NCBI GenBank assembly: GCA_964467925.1
Contig: CAYXSX010000002.1
Location: forward strand, 280,881-344,880
Direction: 5' to 3'
Length of the DNA: 64,000 nucleotides
Source: CAYXSX01 sp964467925
GTDB taxonomy: Bacteria > Pseudomonadota > Alphaproteobacteria > Micavibrionales > Micavibrionaceae
Under the pieces are notes generated by a model that was not told where the DNA came from, did no database searches, and saw nothing but the letters and a program-made list of their open reading frames with translations. Position 1 is the stretch's first letter. Every line of letters starts with the position of its first letter. Positions 34,968 to 44,202 of this stretch are shown here, piece after piece. The translations under genes were made by a program, and so were the position numbers.

Positions 34968-35612
34968 ATGTCCGATGATTTTTTCGATACCCGGTATGAA
35001 GGCAAGGAAATATCGCTCAGCGACAACCGCGTGGGCCCCGGCGACGATATCAATATCACCGCCAAAGACCCCACTATGACCTCCATCGTGATGGGGCTCG
35101 GTTGGGATTTAAACGCCTTTACCGGCGGTGACATCGATCTGGACGCCAGTTGTCTGCTCCTTGATAAGCACGGTAAAACCAAGGAGGACGAGCATTTCGT
35201 ATTCTACAACAATCTTCAGGCCTGCGGCGGCGCGGTCACGCATAACGGCGATAATCGTACCGGAGCGGGGGACGGTGACGATGAAACCATTTCCCTTGAT
35301 TTGAAGGGTATTCCGTTTGATATCGTACGAGTCTCCTTTGTCATTTCCATTTACCAGGCTTATGAGCGCGAACAGAATATAGGCATGATCAAAAATGCTT
35401 TTATCCGGTTGGTGAACGCGGCCAATTCCCATGAAATTCTGCGCTATGATCTTACAGATCAACTGGCCGACCGTCAGGAAACGGCCATGGTCGTTGCCCA
35501 TCTGGACCGCGAGGGACCAAAATGGCATTTCCGTCCCCAGGCGACGTTCATTGAAAAAGGTCTGGGCCAAGTGGCCGGAGAGACCGGCATTATCGTCCAG
35601 CACGGAGAATAA
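34968..35612 (+). CDS. TerD-family stress protein
   Basis: 214 residues; the TerD core starts at about residue 15 after a short extra N-terminus. Key stretches are VMGLGWDLNA, DIDLDASCLLLD, HFVFYNNL, and the calcium-binding loop GDNRTGAGDGDDE. ISIYQAYEREQNIGMIKNAF is also typical. The protein is cytoplasmic; TerD proteins are linked to resistance to tellurite, phage and envelope stress. It lies 52 bases after the antiporter and is probably in the same stress module. Confidence 0.92.
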   Translation: MSDDFFDTRYEGKEISLSDNRVGPGDDINITAKDPTMTSIVMGLGWDLNAFTGGDIDLDASCLLLDKHGKTKEDEHFVFYNNLQACGGAVTHNGDNRTGAGDGDDETISLDLKGIPFDIVRVSFVISIYQAYEREQNIGMIKNAFIRLVNAANSHEILRYDLTDQLADRQETAMVVAHLDREGPKWHFRPQATFIEKGLGQVAGETGIIVQHGE

Positions 35613-35979
35613 TTTTTTTTAAGGCTCGTCCTAGTTCGTTTGCTCGGATTTAAGGGGGAGGGGTATATCCCCACTGATTTTAAACGATATTCCTTTAGTT
35701 CGTTGGTAATTGGCCAAGAGCTTGACCAATTATAATGAAGCACAAAGAGGGTATTTTTCTATGCTTATATTCCTATAAACTCGCGGTTTTGTCAAGGAGA
35801 TTGGCAGTACCTTAATTTGAAAATATTCTTAAAATCGTCATTGCCCGGTTCATCCGGGCAATCCACGGATATAAGGCAATACTCCGCCTATGGAGCAATG
35901 GATCACCCGCATGAAGCGGGTGATGACAAAAAGGGGAGTAAAATGTTCAAAACTTAGAGACTAGAGGGGGATTGCAGCT
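35613..35979. other. Intergenic region after terD
   Basis: 367 bases between convergent genes. It holds one palindromic repeat (35836-35927) and otherwise AT-rich sequence without a credible gene. Confidence 0.6.
35836..35927. repeat. Palindromic repeat (family A-like)
   Basis: Two adjoining hairpins: TTGCCCGG/CCGGGCAA near the left end and CACCCGC/GCGGGTG near the right, framed by GTCAT and ATGAC. Confidence 0.7.
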
Positions 35980-36504
35980 TTACATCCCGCGCTTGTTCAT
36001 TCCCAAAAGATTTTCCGGTTTGATTTTCGGGGATTTACGTCCGATCTTGCCGCGCTTGCCGCCTCCCCAGAAATCATCGTCCTTCAGGTGTTTTTCAATC
36101 AGGGCGTCGATATCGGGAAGCTCGCCCATGAGCATGGCTTGCACACATGCGGTGAAAAATTCGCAGCCCTTACCCTCCCAGTCATGAATTTCATTGACGT
36201 AGTTTTCACCCTTCACGGTCAGGTAATGCGGTGTCCATTTATCATCAATCACGGGATGCGCACGCATTAACAAGATTTGTTCGCGTCCGCCGGAAGAAGA
36301 GCCTTCTCCGCTTTCTTCTTCGGTTTCGTCTTTCAGGAACTGGATTTCAGCTTCCAGATCATCTCCGCCCGGACCCATACGCACCTCGGCGCTACAGGTC
36401 GTAGCCTTTTCCTCGTCGTAATGGAACCATGGCGCGGTTTCGTAGGGCGATAACGCGTGATCGACGCCGAGTTTCTCGCAAAGCTCTTTTAACGGAATTC
36501 TCAT
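35980..36504 (-). CDS. Hypothetical acidic protein
   Basis: 174 residues, soluble, no signal peptide. The N-terminal part (MRIPLKELCEKLG) is followed by an acidic segment, a serine- and glycine-rich linker near residue 68, a central globular stretch (HYLTVKGENYVNEIHDWEGK) and a basic C-terminus (GGGKRGKIGRK). No family recognised. It converges on terD; functional association is not shown. Confidence 0.7.
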   Translation of the reverse strand: MRIPLKELCEKLGVDHALSPYETAPWFHYDEEKATTCSAEVRMGPGGDDLEAEIQFLKDETEEESGEGSSSGGREQILLMRAHPVIDDKWTPHYLTVKGENYVNEIHDWEGKGCEFFTACVQAMLMGELPDIDALIEKHLKDDDFWGGGKRGKIGRKSPKIKPENLLGMNKRGM

Positions 36505-36558
36505 ATTTTCACTTTAGCAGAATTTGCCCGCGCGGGAATAGGGAGAAACTACCAAATG

Positions 36559-36723
36559 TCATCCTGAGCGAAGGCGCGAAGCGCCGGAGCCGAAGGATCT
36601 AGAAAAGAGGCGTCATTCCGGCGAAAGCCGGAATCCGGTCGTTTGCGGGACGCGATCCCGAATCAAGTCCGGGATGACGCCTCATTCTTTTTAGATCCTT
36701 CAGGGCTGAAGCCCTTCAGGATG
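36559..36723. repeat. Palindromic repeat (family B) with a second repeat inserted in its loop
   Basis: Outer arms are TCATCCTGAG...AAGGATCTAGAAAAG and CTTTTTAGATCCTT...TTCAGGATG. Between them lies a separate element (36608-36682) with its own ends AGGCGTCATTCCGG and CCGGGATGACGCCT. Confidence 0.75.
36608..36682. repeat. Palindromic repeat (family A) nested in family B
   Basis: 75 bases with inverted ends and an inner hairpin TTCCGGCGAAAGCCGGAA. Confidence 0.75.
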
Positions 36724-36742
36724 GCAATAAAAAGATAAAGGG

Positions 36743-38161
36743 TCAGAACAATGTCTGCTGGCGGGAATTTTTGGCCGTCGCCAATTTCGGCTTTTTGGCG
36801 GCGGGTGGTTTGGCGCCTCCGGCGATAACCGCATCCACACTATCGTCATGGAATTGGACACGTACATCTTGTCCGGCTGTCGTCTCGCCTGCGCTCATCA
36901 GAGGTTTGCCGTCTTTATCATACACGGCGGCATAGCCGCGTTTCAGTACGTTTTTGAAGGAGTACGCCTCTAACATACGGCTGTAATGTTCGATCTTTTG
37001 CGTCCGTTCCTTGGTCACGAGCGGCGCGGTGCGGGCGAGTTGCTCGCCCCAGCGTTTGAGCACGGTATCGGCGCGATCCAGAATGGCGGATGGGTGGCGG
37101 AGTTGTGCGCCCAGTTGCACGGCGCGGGTATTGCGCGCGGCTAGATAGCTGGAATAGGAAGCGGTGAGTTTATGGGCAAGGTGGTCGAGTTTCTGGGATT
37201 TGATCTCCAGCAATTTCGCCGGATCGCCCAGCCGCGCCGCGCTGTTTTCCACGCGGCGGCGGTAATCCGATAACTGGCGGTTCAGCGCCGTATGCAACCT
37301 GGCCTCGTCGTCGAGTACTTGCGCGTATAATTGCGCGCGGATCGGTACGGCCATTTCCGCCGCCCCCGTCGGCGTGGGGGCGCGCAAGTCGGCGGCGTAA
37401 TCGCAGAGCGTGGTGTCGGTTTCGTGACCTACGGCGGAGATGACGGGAATTTGGGAAGCCGCTACGGCGCGTACGACCGCTTCCTCGTTAAACGGCATTA
37501 AATCCTCCAGCGAGCCGCCGCCGCGCGCGACGATCAGAACGTCGGGGCAGGCAAGGCCGTGGCGTTCGATGGTCTGGAACCCTTCAATCGCCGCGGCGAT
37601 CTGGGTTGCCGCGCCCTCGCCTTGCACCAATACGGGCCAGAGCAGGACGTTACGCGGGAAACGGTCGGCAAGGCGGTGCAAAATATCGCGGATCACCGCC
37701 CCGGTCGGTGAAGTAATCACGCCGATCGTGCGGGGTAGGAAGGGCAGCGGGCGTTTACGTTCAGCGGCGAACAGTCCTTCGGCGGCGAGTTTTTTCTTGC
37801 GCTCTTCCAGCATTTTAAGCAGCGCGCCCTCGCCCGCCAGCTCCATGGATTCGATAATAAGTTGATATTTTGAGCTGGCCGGATAGGTGGTGATGCGGCC
37901 CGTGCAGATGACCTCCAGCCCCTCTTCGGGTTTTACCGAAAGCTTTGAAACCGAACCCTTCCAGCATACGGCATCAATCGTGGCGTTTTCGTCTTTCAGA
38001 TTGGTGTAAAGATGGCCCGAGCCCGGAATGGTGACGCGCCCGATTTCCCCGCGCACGCGTACGCGCCCGAAATTATCTTCCAGCGTTTTCTTGAGAGAAA
38101 AGGCAAGATCCGAGACGCTGAATTCGGGGACGTTGGTTTTGATGTTTTCGCCTTGGGTCAT
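36743..38161 (-). CDS. xseA: Exodeoxyribonuclease VII large subunit
   Basis: 472 residues from the ATG at 38161 (MTQGENIKTNVPEFSVSDL), chosen because the OB-fold domain begins right after; an upstream in-frame ATG adds 18 residues of unlikely sequence. The OB-fold (GEIGRVTIPGSGHLYTNLKD) is followed by the catalytic part with IGVITSPTGAVIRDI, LIVARGGGSLEDLMPFN and SAVGHETDTTLCDYAADLRAPTPTGAAE. It degrades single-stranded DNA with XseB. Divergent from putA. Confidence 0.95.
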   Translation of the reverse strand: MTQGENIKTNVPEFSVSDLAFSLKKTLEDNFGRVRVRGEIGRVTIPGSGHLYTNLKDENATIDAVCWKGSVSKLSVKPEEGLEVICTGRITTYPASSKYQLIIESMELAGEGALLKMLEERKKKLAAEGLFAAERKRPLPFLPRTIGVITSPTGAVIRDILHRLADRFPRNVLLWPVLVQGEGAATQIAAAIEGFQTIERHGLACPDVLIVARGGGSLEDLMPFNEEAVVRAVAASQIPVISAVGHETDTTLCDYAADLRAPTPTGAAEMAVPIRAQLYAQVLDDEARLHTALNRQLSDYRRRVENSAARLGDPAKLLEIKSQKLDHLAHKLTASYSSYLAARNTRAVQLGAQLRHPSAILDRADTVLKRWGEQLARTAPLVTKERTQKIEHYSRMLEAYSFKNVLKRGYAAVYDKDGKPLMSAGETTAGQDVRVQFHDDSVDAVIAGGAKPPAAKKPKLATAKNSRQQTLF

Positions 38162-38229
38162 GGGCAAAGTATGGTAAAATGCTGCGTTTAAAAGCAAGGG
38201 CTTTATTTGTATCACAGGTATTCTAGAAT

Positions 38230-38312
38230 CGTCATCCCGGGCTTGTCCCGGGATCCATTGATCCGCAGGGCGTAATGTTGAGGAATGGATTCCGACCTTC
38301 GCCGGAATGACG
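38230..38312. repeat. Palindromic repeat (family A) between xseA and putA
   Basis: Starts CGTCATCCCGGGCTTGTC and ends TTCGCCGGAATGACG; nearly the same as 47738-47817. Confidence 0.8.
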
Positions 38313-38326
38313 AAACGGGGAAGTTT

Positions 38327-41320
38327 ATGAACGTACTTTCAAACCATCTCTATAAAGGCGAGAGCGAAAGCGTGGCGGCGCTTTTAAAGGCTCTGCCGTG
38401 GCCCGCAAGCCTGGCCGAGGAAGTGCAGCGCGAGGCCTTGCAATTGGTGGAACATATCCGCCGTTCCAAGCGCCGTGTGGGCGGGCTAGAGGCATTTTTG
38501 CAGCAATACGCGCTGGATACGGAAGAGGGGCTGGCGCTGATGTGCCTTGCCGAGGCGCTTCTGCGCATTCCCGACAGCGCGACGCGTAACATGCTGATCC
38601 GCGACAAGATCGCGGCGGCGAACTGGCTGGCGGCGGCGGGGGATTCCAGCGACTGGATCGTGAAGGCCTCCGGCGTCGGTCTGATGCTGGGCCGCGCGAC
38701 GCTGGGCAGCGTGGTCTCGAAACTGGGCGAGCCGGTGATCCGCGAGGCGATGGTGGCGGCCATGCGCGTGCTGGGCCAGAATTTCGTGCTGGGCCGCGAT
38801 ATCGAGGAAGCGTTTAAAAATGCAAGAGCCTTCGAGGAAAAGGGATACCGCATGTCCTATGACATGCTCGGCGAGGGGGCACGCACACGCGAAGATGCGG
38901 GGAAATATTACCAGTCTTACCGCGAGGCGATTACCTATATCGGCAAGCATGCGGACAAGGAGCCGGGCAGGCGGGCCGGGATTTCGGTCAAGCTTTCCGC
39001 GCTTCACCCGCGCTATGAATACGCGCAGAGCCATGACGCCTTGCCCGAGATGATCGAGATCGTAAAGGCGCTGGCCGCGCACGCGTCGGCGAAAAACGTG
39101 GCCATGACGATCGATGCCGAAGAATCGGAACGGCTTGAAATGTCGCTGCGGATTATCGAGGCGGTCATGGCCGATAAGGCGCTTACCGATTGGGAGGGGT
39201 TCGGCATGGCGGTGCAGGCCTATCAGAAACGCGCCCTGCCGTTGATCCAGCATATGGAGGGCGCGGCGAAATCCACCCGCCGCCGTTTGCAGATGCGCCT
39301 TGTGAAGGGGGCGTATTGGGACCGCGAGATCAAACAGGCGCAAATTTTCGGCTTGCCCGATTACCCGGTTTATACGCGCAAAGCCAATACGGATTTATCG
39401 TTTCTGGCCTGTGCGCATGTGATGCTGAGCGGCAGCGATCATATCTATCCCATGCTTGCCACCCATAACGCGCACAGCGTGGCGGCGATTTTGAAAATGG
39501 CGGGCAATTACCGCGATCACGATAAGAAAAAGTTTGAGTTCCAGCGTTTGCACGGTATGGGCGAAGCGCTGTACGACCATGTAATCGCCGAGCGCGGCGC
39601 CCCGGTCAGCGTGTATGCGCCCGTCGGCCCGCATCAGGATTTGTTGGCTTATCTGGTGCGGCGCTTGCTTGAAAACGGGGCGAACAGCTCTTTCGTCAAT
39701 CGTTTGCTGGATGAAATCGTTCCTGCTTCCGAGCTGGCGCGCGATCCCGTCAAGGCGGCGGTGGAAAGCGAGACAAAACGCCATCCGCGTATTGCGCTAC
39801 CCAAAGATATTTACGGCGCGCGGCGGGTGAACTCCGCCGGGCTGGATCTGAATGATGAGGCGGCGCTGACGCCCCGTTTGGCCGCGATTAAAAAACACGG
39901 CTCGCCCTACCGCGACGTGCCGGATGTGCCGCAAGCAAGCGCGGCGGATATAGAGCGAGCGTTCGGCAATGCCGCGATTGCCTTTGCACATTGGGCCGAA
40001 GTATCGGCGGAAAACCGTGCAAGGGCGCTGGAAAAATGCGCCGATCTGATCGAGGAAAACGCCGCCGAGCTGATGGCGCTTTGCGTGTATGAGGCGGGCA
40101 AGACGCTGCCCGACGCGCTGGCCGAAATTCGCGAGGCCGTGGATTTTTGCCGCTATTATGCTGCGCGGGGCCGTGATGATTTCAGCGAGGAAGGCACGTT
40201 AATGCAGGGACCGACGGGGGAGCGTAACCGCCTGATCCTCGAGCCACGCGGCACGTTCGTTTGCATCAGCCCATGGAATTTTCCGCTGGCGATTTTCACC
40301 GGGCAGGTCGCCGCCGCGCTGATGGCGGGTAATTGTGTGATTGCTAAGCCCGCGGAGCAGACCCCGCGCATTGCGCAGCTTGCGGTTAAGCTCATGCACC
40401 GGGCGGGGATTCCATCCGCCGCGCTCCAGCTTTTATGCGGTGACGGCAAAACAGGCGCGGCGATTGTGGCGCATAAAGCCGTGGCGGGCGTGGCCTTTAC
40501 CGGTTCCACCGTGGCGGCGCATTCGATCAACCGGGCCTTAGCGGCCAAGGACGGGCCGATTGTGCCTCTGATCGCCGAAACGGGCGGGCAAAACGCGATG
40601 ATCGTTGATTCTTCCGCTCTGCCCGAACAGGTGGTGGATGATGTGATTACATCGGCGTTCGGATCTGCGGGCCAGCGTTGTTCGGCGCTGCGTGTTCTCT
40701 ACCTTCAGGAAGATACGGCGGATAAGATTATAGAGATGCTGAAAGGAGCGATGGCGGAATTAAAGATCGGCGAGCCGGATAAAATCTCCACCGATATCGG
40801 CCCGGTGATTGATGAGGAGGCTTGGCAGGCGCTGGAGGATCACCGCAAGAACCTTGAGAAGATCGGCAAGCTGATCGCCGAAACGCCGATGCCCAAAGGG
40901 CTGGGCAAAAAGCGGAATTATTTCGCGCCATGCGCGTATGAAATTCCGTCTATGAAGGTGCTGGATGGCGAGCATTTCGGCCCGATCCTTCATGTCGTGC
41001 GCTACGGCGTGAAAGATACCAATGACGTGATCGAGGAAATCAACGCCAGCGGTTTCGGCCTGACCTTCGGCCTACACAGCCGGATCGATAGTTTTACGCA
41101 TCTGGTGGCCCGCCGGATCAAGGTGGGTAACGTGTATGTCAACCGCTCGACCATCGGTGCGGTGGTGGGCGTACAGCCCTTCGGCGGGCGGGGCCTGTCA
41201 GGTACGGGGCCGAAAGCGGGCGGGCCGCATTACCTGCCGCGCTTTGCGACCGAAAAGGTCATCAGTGTGGATACCACCGCCGCAGGGGGCAATGCCTCTC
41301 TTGTATCTTTGGGCGAATGA
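38327..41320 (+). CDS. putA: Bifunctional proline dehydrogenase / L-glutamate gamma-semialdehyde dehydrogenase
   Basis: 997 residues from the ATG at 38327, preceded by GGGGAAG; the 14 codons of open frame before it are repeat sequence. The FAD-dependent proline dehydrogenase barrel occupies about 80-440 (SVKLSALHPRYEYAQ, MRLVKGAYWDREIKQAQ) and the NAD-dependent aldehyde dehydrogenase about 510-985 (ISPWNFPLAIFTGQ; catalytic cysteine in GSAGQRCSAL near 785). It oxidises proline to glutamate. The ribbon-helix-helix repressor domain of the 1320-residue E. coli PutA is absent, so this form cannot regulate its own gene. Confidence 0.96.
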   Translation: MNVLSNHLYKGESESVAALLKALPWPASLAEEVQREALQLVEHIRRSKRRVGGLEAFLQQYALDTEEGLALMCLAEALLRIPDSATRNMLIRDKIAAANWLAAAGDSSDWIVKASGVGLMLGRATLGSVVSKLGEPVIREAMVAAMRVLGQNFVLGRDIEEAFKNARAFEEKGYRMSYDMLGEGARTREDAGKYYQSYREAITYIGKHADKEPGRRAGISVKLSALHPRYEYAQSHDALPEMIEIVKALAAHASAKNVAMTIDAEESERLEMSLRIIEAVMADKALTDWEGFGMAVQAYQKRALPLIQHMEGAAKSTRRRLQMRLVKGAYWDREIKQAQIFGLPDYPVYTRKANTDLSFLACAHVMLSGSDHIYPMLATHNAHSVAAILKMAGNYRDHDKKKFEFQRLHGMGEALYDHVIAERGAPVSVYAPVGPHQDLLAYLVRRLLENGANSSFVNRLLDEIVPASELARDPVKAAVESETKRHPRIALPKDIYGARRVNSAGLDLNDEAALTPRLAAIKKHGSPYRDVPDVPQASAADIERAFGNAAIAFAHWAEVSAENRARALEKCADLIEENAAELMALCVYEAGKTLPDALAEIREAVDFCRYYAARGRDDFSEEGTLMQGPTGERNRLILEPRGTFVCISPWNFPLAIFTGQVAAALMAGNCVIAKPAEQTPRIAQLAVKLMHRAGIPSAALQLLCGDGKTGAAIVAHKAVAGVAFTGSTVAAHSINRALAAKDGPIVPLIAETGGQNAMIVDSSALPEQVVDDVITSAFGSAGQRCSALRVLYLQEDTADKIIEMLKGAMAELKIGEPDKISTDIGPVIDEEAWQALEDHRKNLEKIGKLIAETPMPKGLGKKRNYFAPCAYEIPSMKVLDGEHFGPILHVVRYGVKDTNDVIEEINASGFGLTFGLHSRIDSFTHLVARRIKVGNVYVNRSTIGAVVGVQPFGGRGLSGTGPKAGGPHYLPRFATEKVISVDTTAAGGNASLVSLGE

Positions 41321-41341
41321 CGCCAATATAACCCCACGGTT

Positions 41342-41476
41342 GTCATCCCGTTGGCGCCCTGCGAAGCAGGGCTTGCACGAACTGGATCCATAAAGGTGTG
41401 CAGCGAAGCTGCACTCATATGGATTCCGGCAGTTTAATCCTCCTTCGCCAAGGCTCCGGAGGACGCCGGAATGACG
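41342..41476. repeat. Palindromic repeat (family A variant) between putA and purD
   Basis: GTCATCCCG at the left end, CCGGAATGACG at the right, with inner hairpins such as GCCCTGCGAAGCAGGGC and GTGCAGCGAAGCTGCAC. Confidence 0.75.
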
Positions 41477-41505
41477 AAGAGGTTTAGCATTTAAGGAGTA
41501 AAACC

Positions 41506-42795
41506 ATGAAACTATTACTGGTCGGTTCCGGAGGCCGCGAACACGCACTGGCTTGGGCGCTTTCAAAATCACCGTTATGCGATGCGCTTTACGTTGCGCC
41601 CGGCAATGCGGGGATGGAGGAATGCTGCGAGTGTTTTGATGTAGCCGTAGACGATTTTGACGGACTTGTAAAGCTGGCCAAGGACAAGGCGGTGGACCTT
41701 GTCGTCGTTGGACCGGAAGGGCCGCTGGTGGCCGGACTGGCCGACCGCATGCAGGAGGCAGGCTTCAAGGTATTCGGCCCCAGCACGGCGGCAGCGCGGC
41801 TGGAGGGCTCCAAGGGTTTCATGAAAGATATTTGCGCGAAATACGATATTCCCACCGCGCGTTACGGGCGCTTTAGCGACATTGAAAAGGCCGAAAAATT
41901 TATCCGCGATACCGGCGCGCCGATTGTGGTGAAGGCCGACGGTCTGGCCGCAGGCAAGGGTGTGATTATCGCGCAGACCGAGGAAGAAGCGATTGCAGCG
42001 GTCAAGGAAATGCTTTCCGGCGCGGCGTTCGGCGCGGCGGGGGCTCAAGTCGTGATCGAGGAATTTATGGACGGCGAGGAGCTTAGCTATTTCGCGCTGG
42101 CCGACGGCAAGACGATGCTGCCCCTCACTTCCGCGCAGGATCACAAGCGCGCCTTTGACGGCGACGAGGGGCCGAATACGGGCGGCATGGGAGCGTATTC
42201 CCCCGCCCATTTCATGAGTGCGGAGCTGGAGGAAAAAATCCTGCACCGTATCATACAGCCCACCATCAAGGCGATGGCCGCAGAAGGCGCGCCGTTTACC
42301 GGTGTGCTGTATGCGGGCCTCATGGTTATGCGCGGCGAGCCGTATTTGATCGAATATAACGTACGCTTCGGCGACCCCGAATGTCAGGCGATGATGATGC
42401 GCCTGAAGGGTGATCTGGTCGAAATTCTGAACGCGGGCGCGGAAGGGCGGCTGGACGAGATCATGGGCAAGGTAACATGGGCCGATGAAACCGCGCTTTG
42501 CGTGGTGATGGCGGCCAATGGTTACCCCGGAAGCTACAAGAAAGATACCGTGATCAAGGGCGTGGAACAGGCCGATAGCGACGATGCGGTTGTGTTCCAT
42601 GCTGGCACCAAGCGCCGCGAAGATGGCGAGCTGGTCAGTATAGGCGGGCGCGTTCTGGGCGTCACCGCGATGGGTAAAACCGTGGCCGAGGCGCGGGACC
42701 GCGCTTATGACGCGGTTGATAAGATCGACTGGCCCGACGGTTTTTGCCGCCGCGATATTGCCTGGCGGGCGCTGGAGAAGGAAAAAGCAGCCTGA
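41506..42795 (+). CDS. purD: Phosphoribosylamine-glycine ligase (GARS)
   Basis: 429 residues, the standard length. It shows the N-terminal VGSGGREHALAWAL, the ATP-grasp region (IVVKADGLAAGKGVIIA), GPNTGGMGAYSPA and YNVRFGDPECQAMM. It makes glycinamide ribonucleotide in purine synthesis. The start is preceded by AAGGAG. purD and xseA are neighbours in many alphaproteobacteria; putA sits between them here. Confidence 0.97.
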   Translation: MKLLLVGSGGREHALAWALSKSPLCDALYVAPGNAGMEECCECFDVAVDDFDGLVKLAKDKAVDLVVVGPEGPLVAGLADRMQEAGFKVFGPSTAAARLEGSKGFMKDICAKYDIPTARYGRFSDIEKAEKFIRDTGAPIVVKADGLAAGKGVIIAQTEEEAIAAVKEMLSGAAFGAAGAQVVIEEFMDGEELSYFALADGKTMLPLTSAQDHKRAFDGDEGPNTGGMGAYSPAHFMSAELEEKILHRIIQPTIKAMAAEGAPFTGVLYAGLMVMRGEPYLIEYNVRFGDPECQAMMMRLKGDLVEILNAGAEGRLDEIMGKVTWADETALCVVMAANGYPGSYKKDTVIKGVEQADSDDAVVFHAGTKRREDGELVSIGGRVLGVTAMGKTVAEARDRAYDAVDKIDWPDGFCRRDIAWRALEKEKAA

Positions 42796-42811
42796 TTTTC
42801 TACGCTTCTGA

Positions 42812-42921
42812 CTTTTCCCCTCCCCCTCAAGGGGGAGGGTCAGGGTGGGGGTGTTGGATGTCGTTTTTAAAATTTCGATTCTAAACCCTCCCCTTAATCC
42901 CCTCCCTAAGGGAGGGGAAAG
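42812..42921. repeat. Palindromic repeat (family D, C/G-run type)
   Basis: ACTTTTCCCCTCCC at the left is answered by GGGAGGGGAAAGT at the right, with inner CCCCCTCAAGGGGG and CCCTCCCTAAGGGAGGG hairpins. Confidence 0.75.
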
Positions 42922-42968
42922 TATAAAGGCCAGTTGCTTGCGGCGGAATTACTCAATAAGGAATAATC

Positions 42969-43604
42969 ATGACACTCGTATTCATTAAGGGATTCCTGCT
43001 GGGCGCGGGATTGATTATCGCGATCGGGATTCAGAACGCGTTTATCCTGCGCCAGGGTATCAAAAAGCGCCATGTTTTCGTTAGCGCGTTGACGGCATCG
43101 CTTTGCGATATGGCGCTGATCACGGCGGGCGTGCTGGGTTTTGGTGCGGTGATCCAGAGCCATCCGGAAAGTCTGGCCCTCATTAAATGGGCGGGGGCGG
43201 CGTTCCTGTTCGTCTATGGCGTAAAAGCTTTCGCCAGCAGTTTGAAAACCGAATCCCTGCGCGACGAAAAGGCAAAGGGCATGGGCCGCAATGCCGGAGC
43301 GGGGCAGACGGTACTCATCATTTTGGGGGTGAGCCTTTTAAACCCCCACGTCTATCTTGATACGGTGGTTCTTCTGGGCGGCCTGAGCAGCGCGTACGGC
43401 GTGCCGGAGAATTATATTTTCGGCCTTGGCGCGATGAGCGCTTCTTTCTGCTGGTTCTTCGCGCTCGCGTACGGTGCGCGGCTGCTTGCTCCGCTATTCG
43501 AAAAACCCCGCGCTTGGCAAATACTCGATGTGTTGATCGGCTTGATTATGTGGGCCATTGCCTTAAATCTGGTTTGGGGCGATATTATCGCGGCATTCGA
43601 ATGA
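42969..43604 (+). CDS. LysE/ArgO-family amino-acid exporter
   Basis: 211 residues, about six membrane segments. The family signature near the N-terminus is GIQNAFILRQG, and LNPHVYLDTVVLLGG lies in the second half. LysE/ArgO proteins export lysine or arginine. Which amino acid is exported cannot be read from sequence. Confidence 0.92.
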   Translation: MTLVFIKGFLLGAGLIIAIGIQNAFILRQGIKKRHVFVSALTASLCDMALITAGVLGFGAVIQSHPESLALIKWAGAAFLFVYGVKAFASSLKTESLRDEKAKGMGRNAGAGQTVLIILGVSLLNPHVYLDTVVLLGGLSSAYGVPENYIFGLGAMSASFCWFFALAYGARLLAPLFEKPRAWQILDVLIGLIMWAIALNLVWGDIIAAFE

Positions 43605-43623
43605 TAACGGGGAGCATTTTTCA

Positions 43624-44202
43624 ATGAGCATCAAACTTCTGTTTTTCGCGGGCAGCAGCCGCAAGCAATCGTATAACAAAAAACTGGCGCTGGCCGCCTA
43701 TGAATACGCGGTTTCCAAGGGCGTAGAAGCAACCTTCGCCGATCTCATCGATTATCCCATGCCGATTATGAACGAAGATCTGGAGGCCGAGGAAGGTATG
43801 CCGGAAAAAGCGATCGCGTTCAAAAAATTGATGGCCGGGCATGACGGGTTTTTCATTGCCACGCCGGAATATAATTCGATGTTCCCGCCCCTGCTGAAAA
43901 ACACCATCGACTGGTGTACGCGTACGCATGAAGAGAGCGAGCCGTCCCTGATCGCGTTCAAGGGTAAAATTGCGGGGCTTGCCGCCGCGTCTGAAGGGGC
44001 GCTCGGGGGTATTCGCGTGCTGCCCGTACTGCGCCAGCAGCTTCAGAATATTTCCGTGATGGTGGTTCCCAATCAATTGGCTTTGTCTGCCGCGCATGAG
44101 GCATTCGACGATAAGGGCGGCCTTGTGAAGGACAATCAGCGCAAGATGCTCCACGGCGTGGTTGATCAATTGATCGAGACGACGAAGAAGATGAAGGGTT
44201 AG
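43624..44202 (+). CDS. NAD(P)H-dependent FMN reductase-like flavoprotein
   Basis: 192 residues with a flavodoxin-like fold: GSSRKQSYNKKLALAA binds the FMN phosphate, and ATPEYNSMFPPLLKNTIDW is the family hallmark. It probably reduces FMN, quinones or azo compounds with NAD(P)H. It follows the exporter by 19 bases and its stop overlaps the stop of the convergent next gene. Confidence 0.92.
   Translation: MSIKLLFFAGSSRKQSYNKKLALAAYEYAVSKGVEATFADLIDYPMPIMNEDLEAEEGMPEKAIAFKKLMAGHDGFFIATPEYNSMFPPLLKNTIDWCTRTHEESEPSLIAFKGKIAGLAAASEGALGGIRVLPVLRQQLQNISVMVVPNQLALSAAHEAFDDKGGLVKDNQRKMLHGVVDQLIETTKKMKG

Noticed and set aside
38285..38326. N-terminal extension of putA
   Set aside because: Encoded by a family A repeat, and a good ribosome site precedes the ATG at 38327.
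41575..42600. 341-residue frame on the minus strand
   Set aside because: Shadow of purD; low-complexity composition and no motif.
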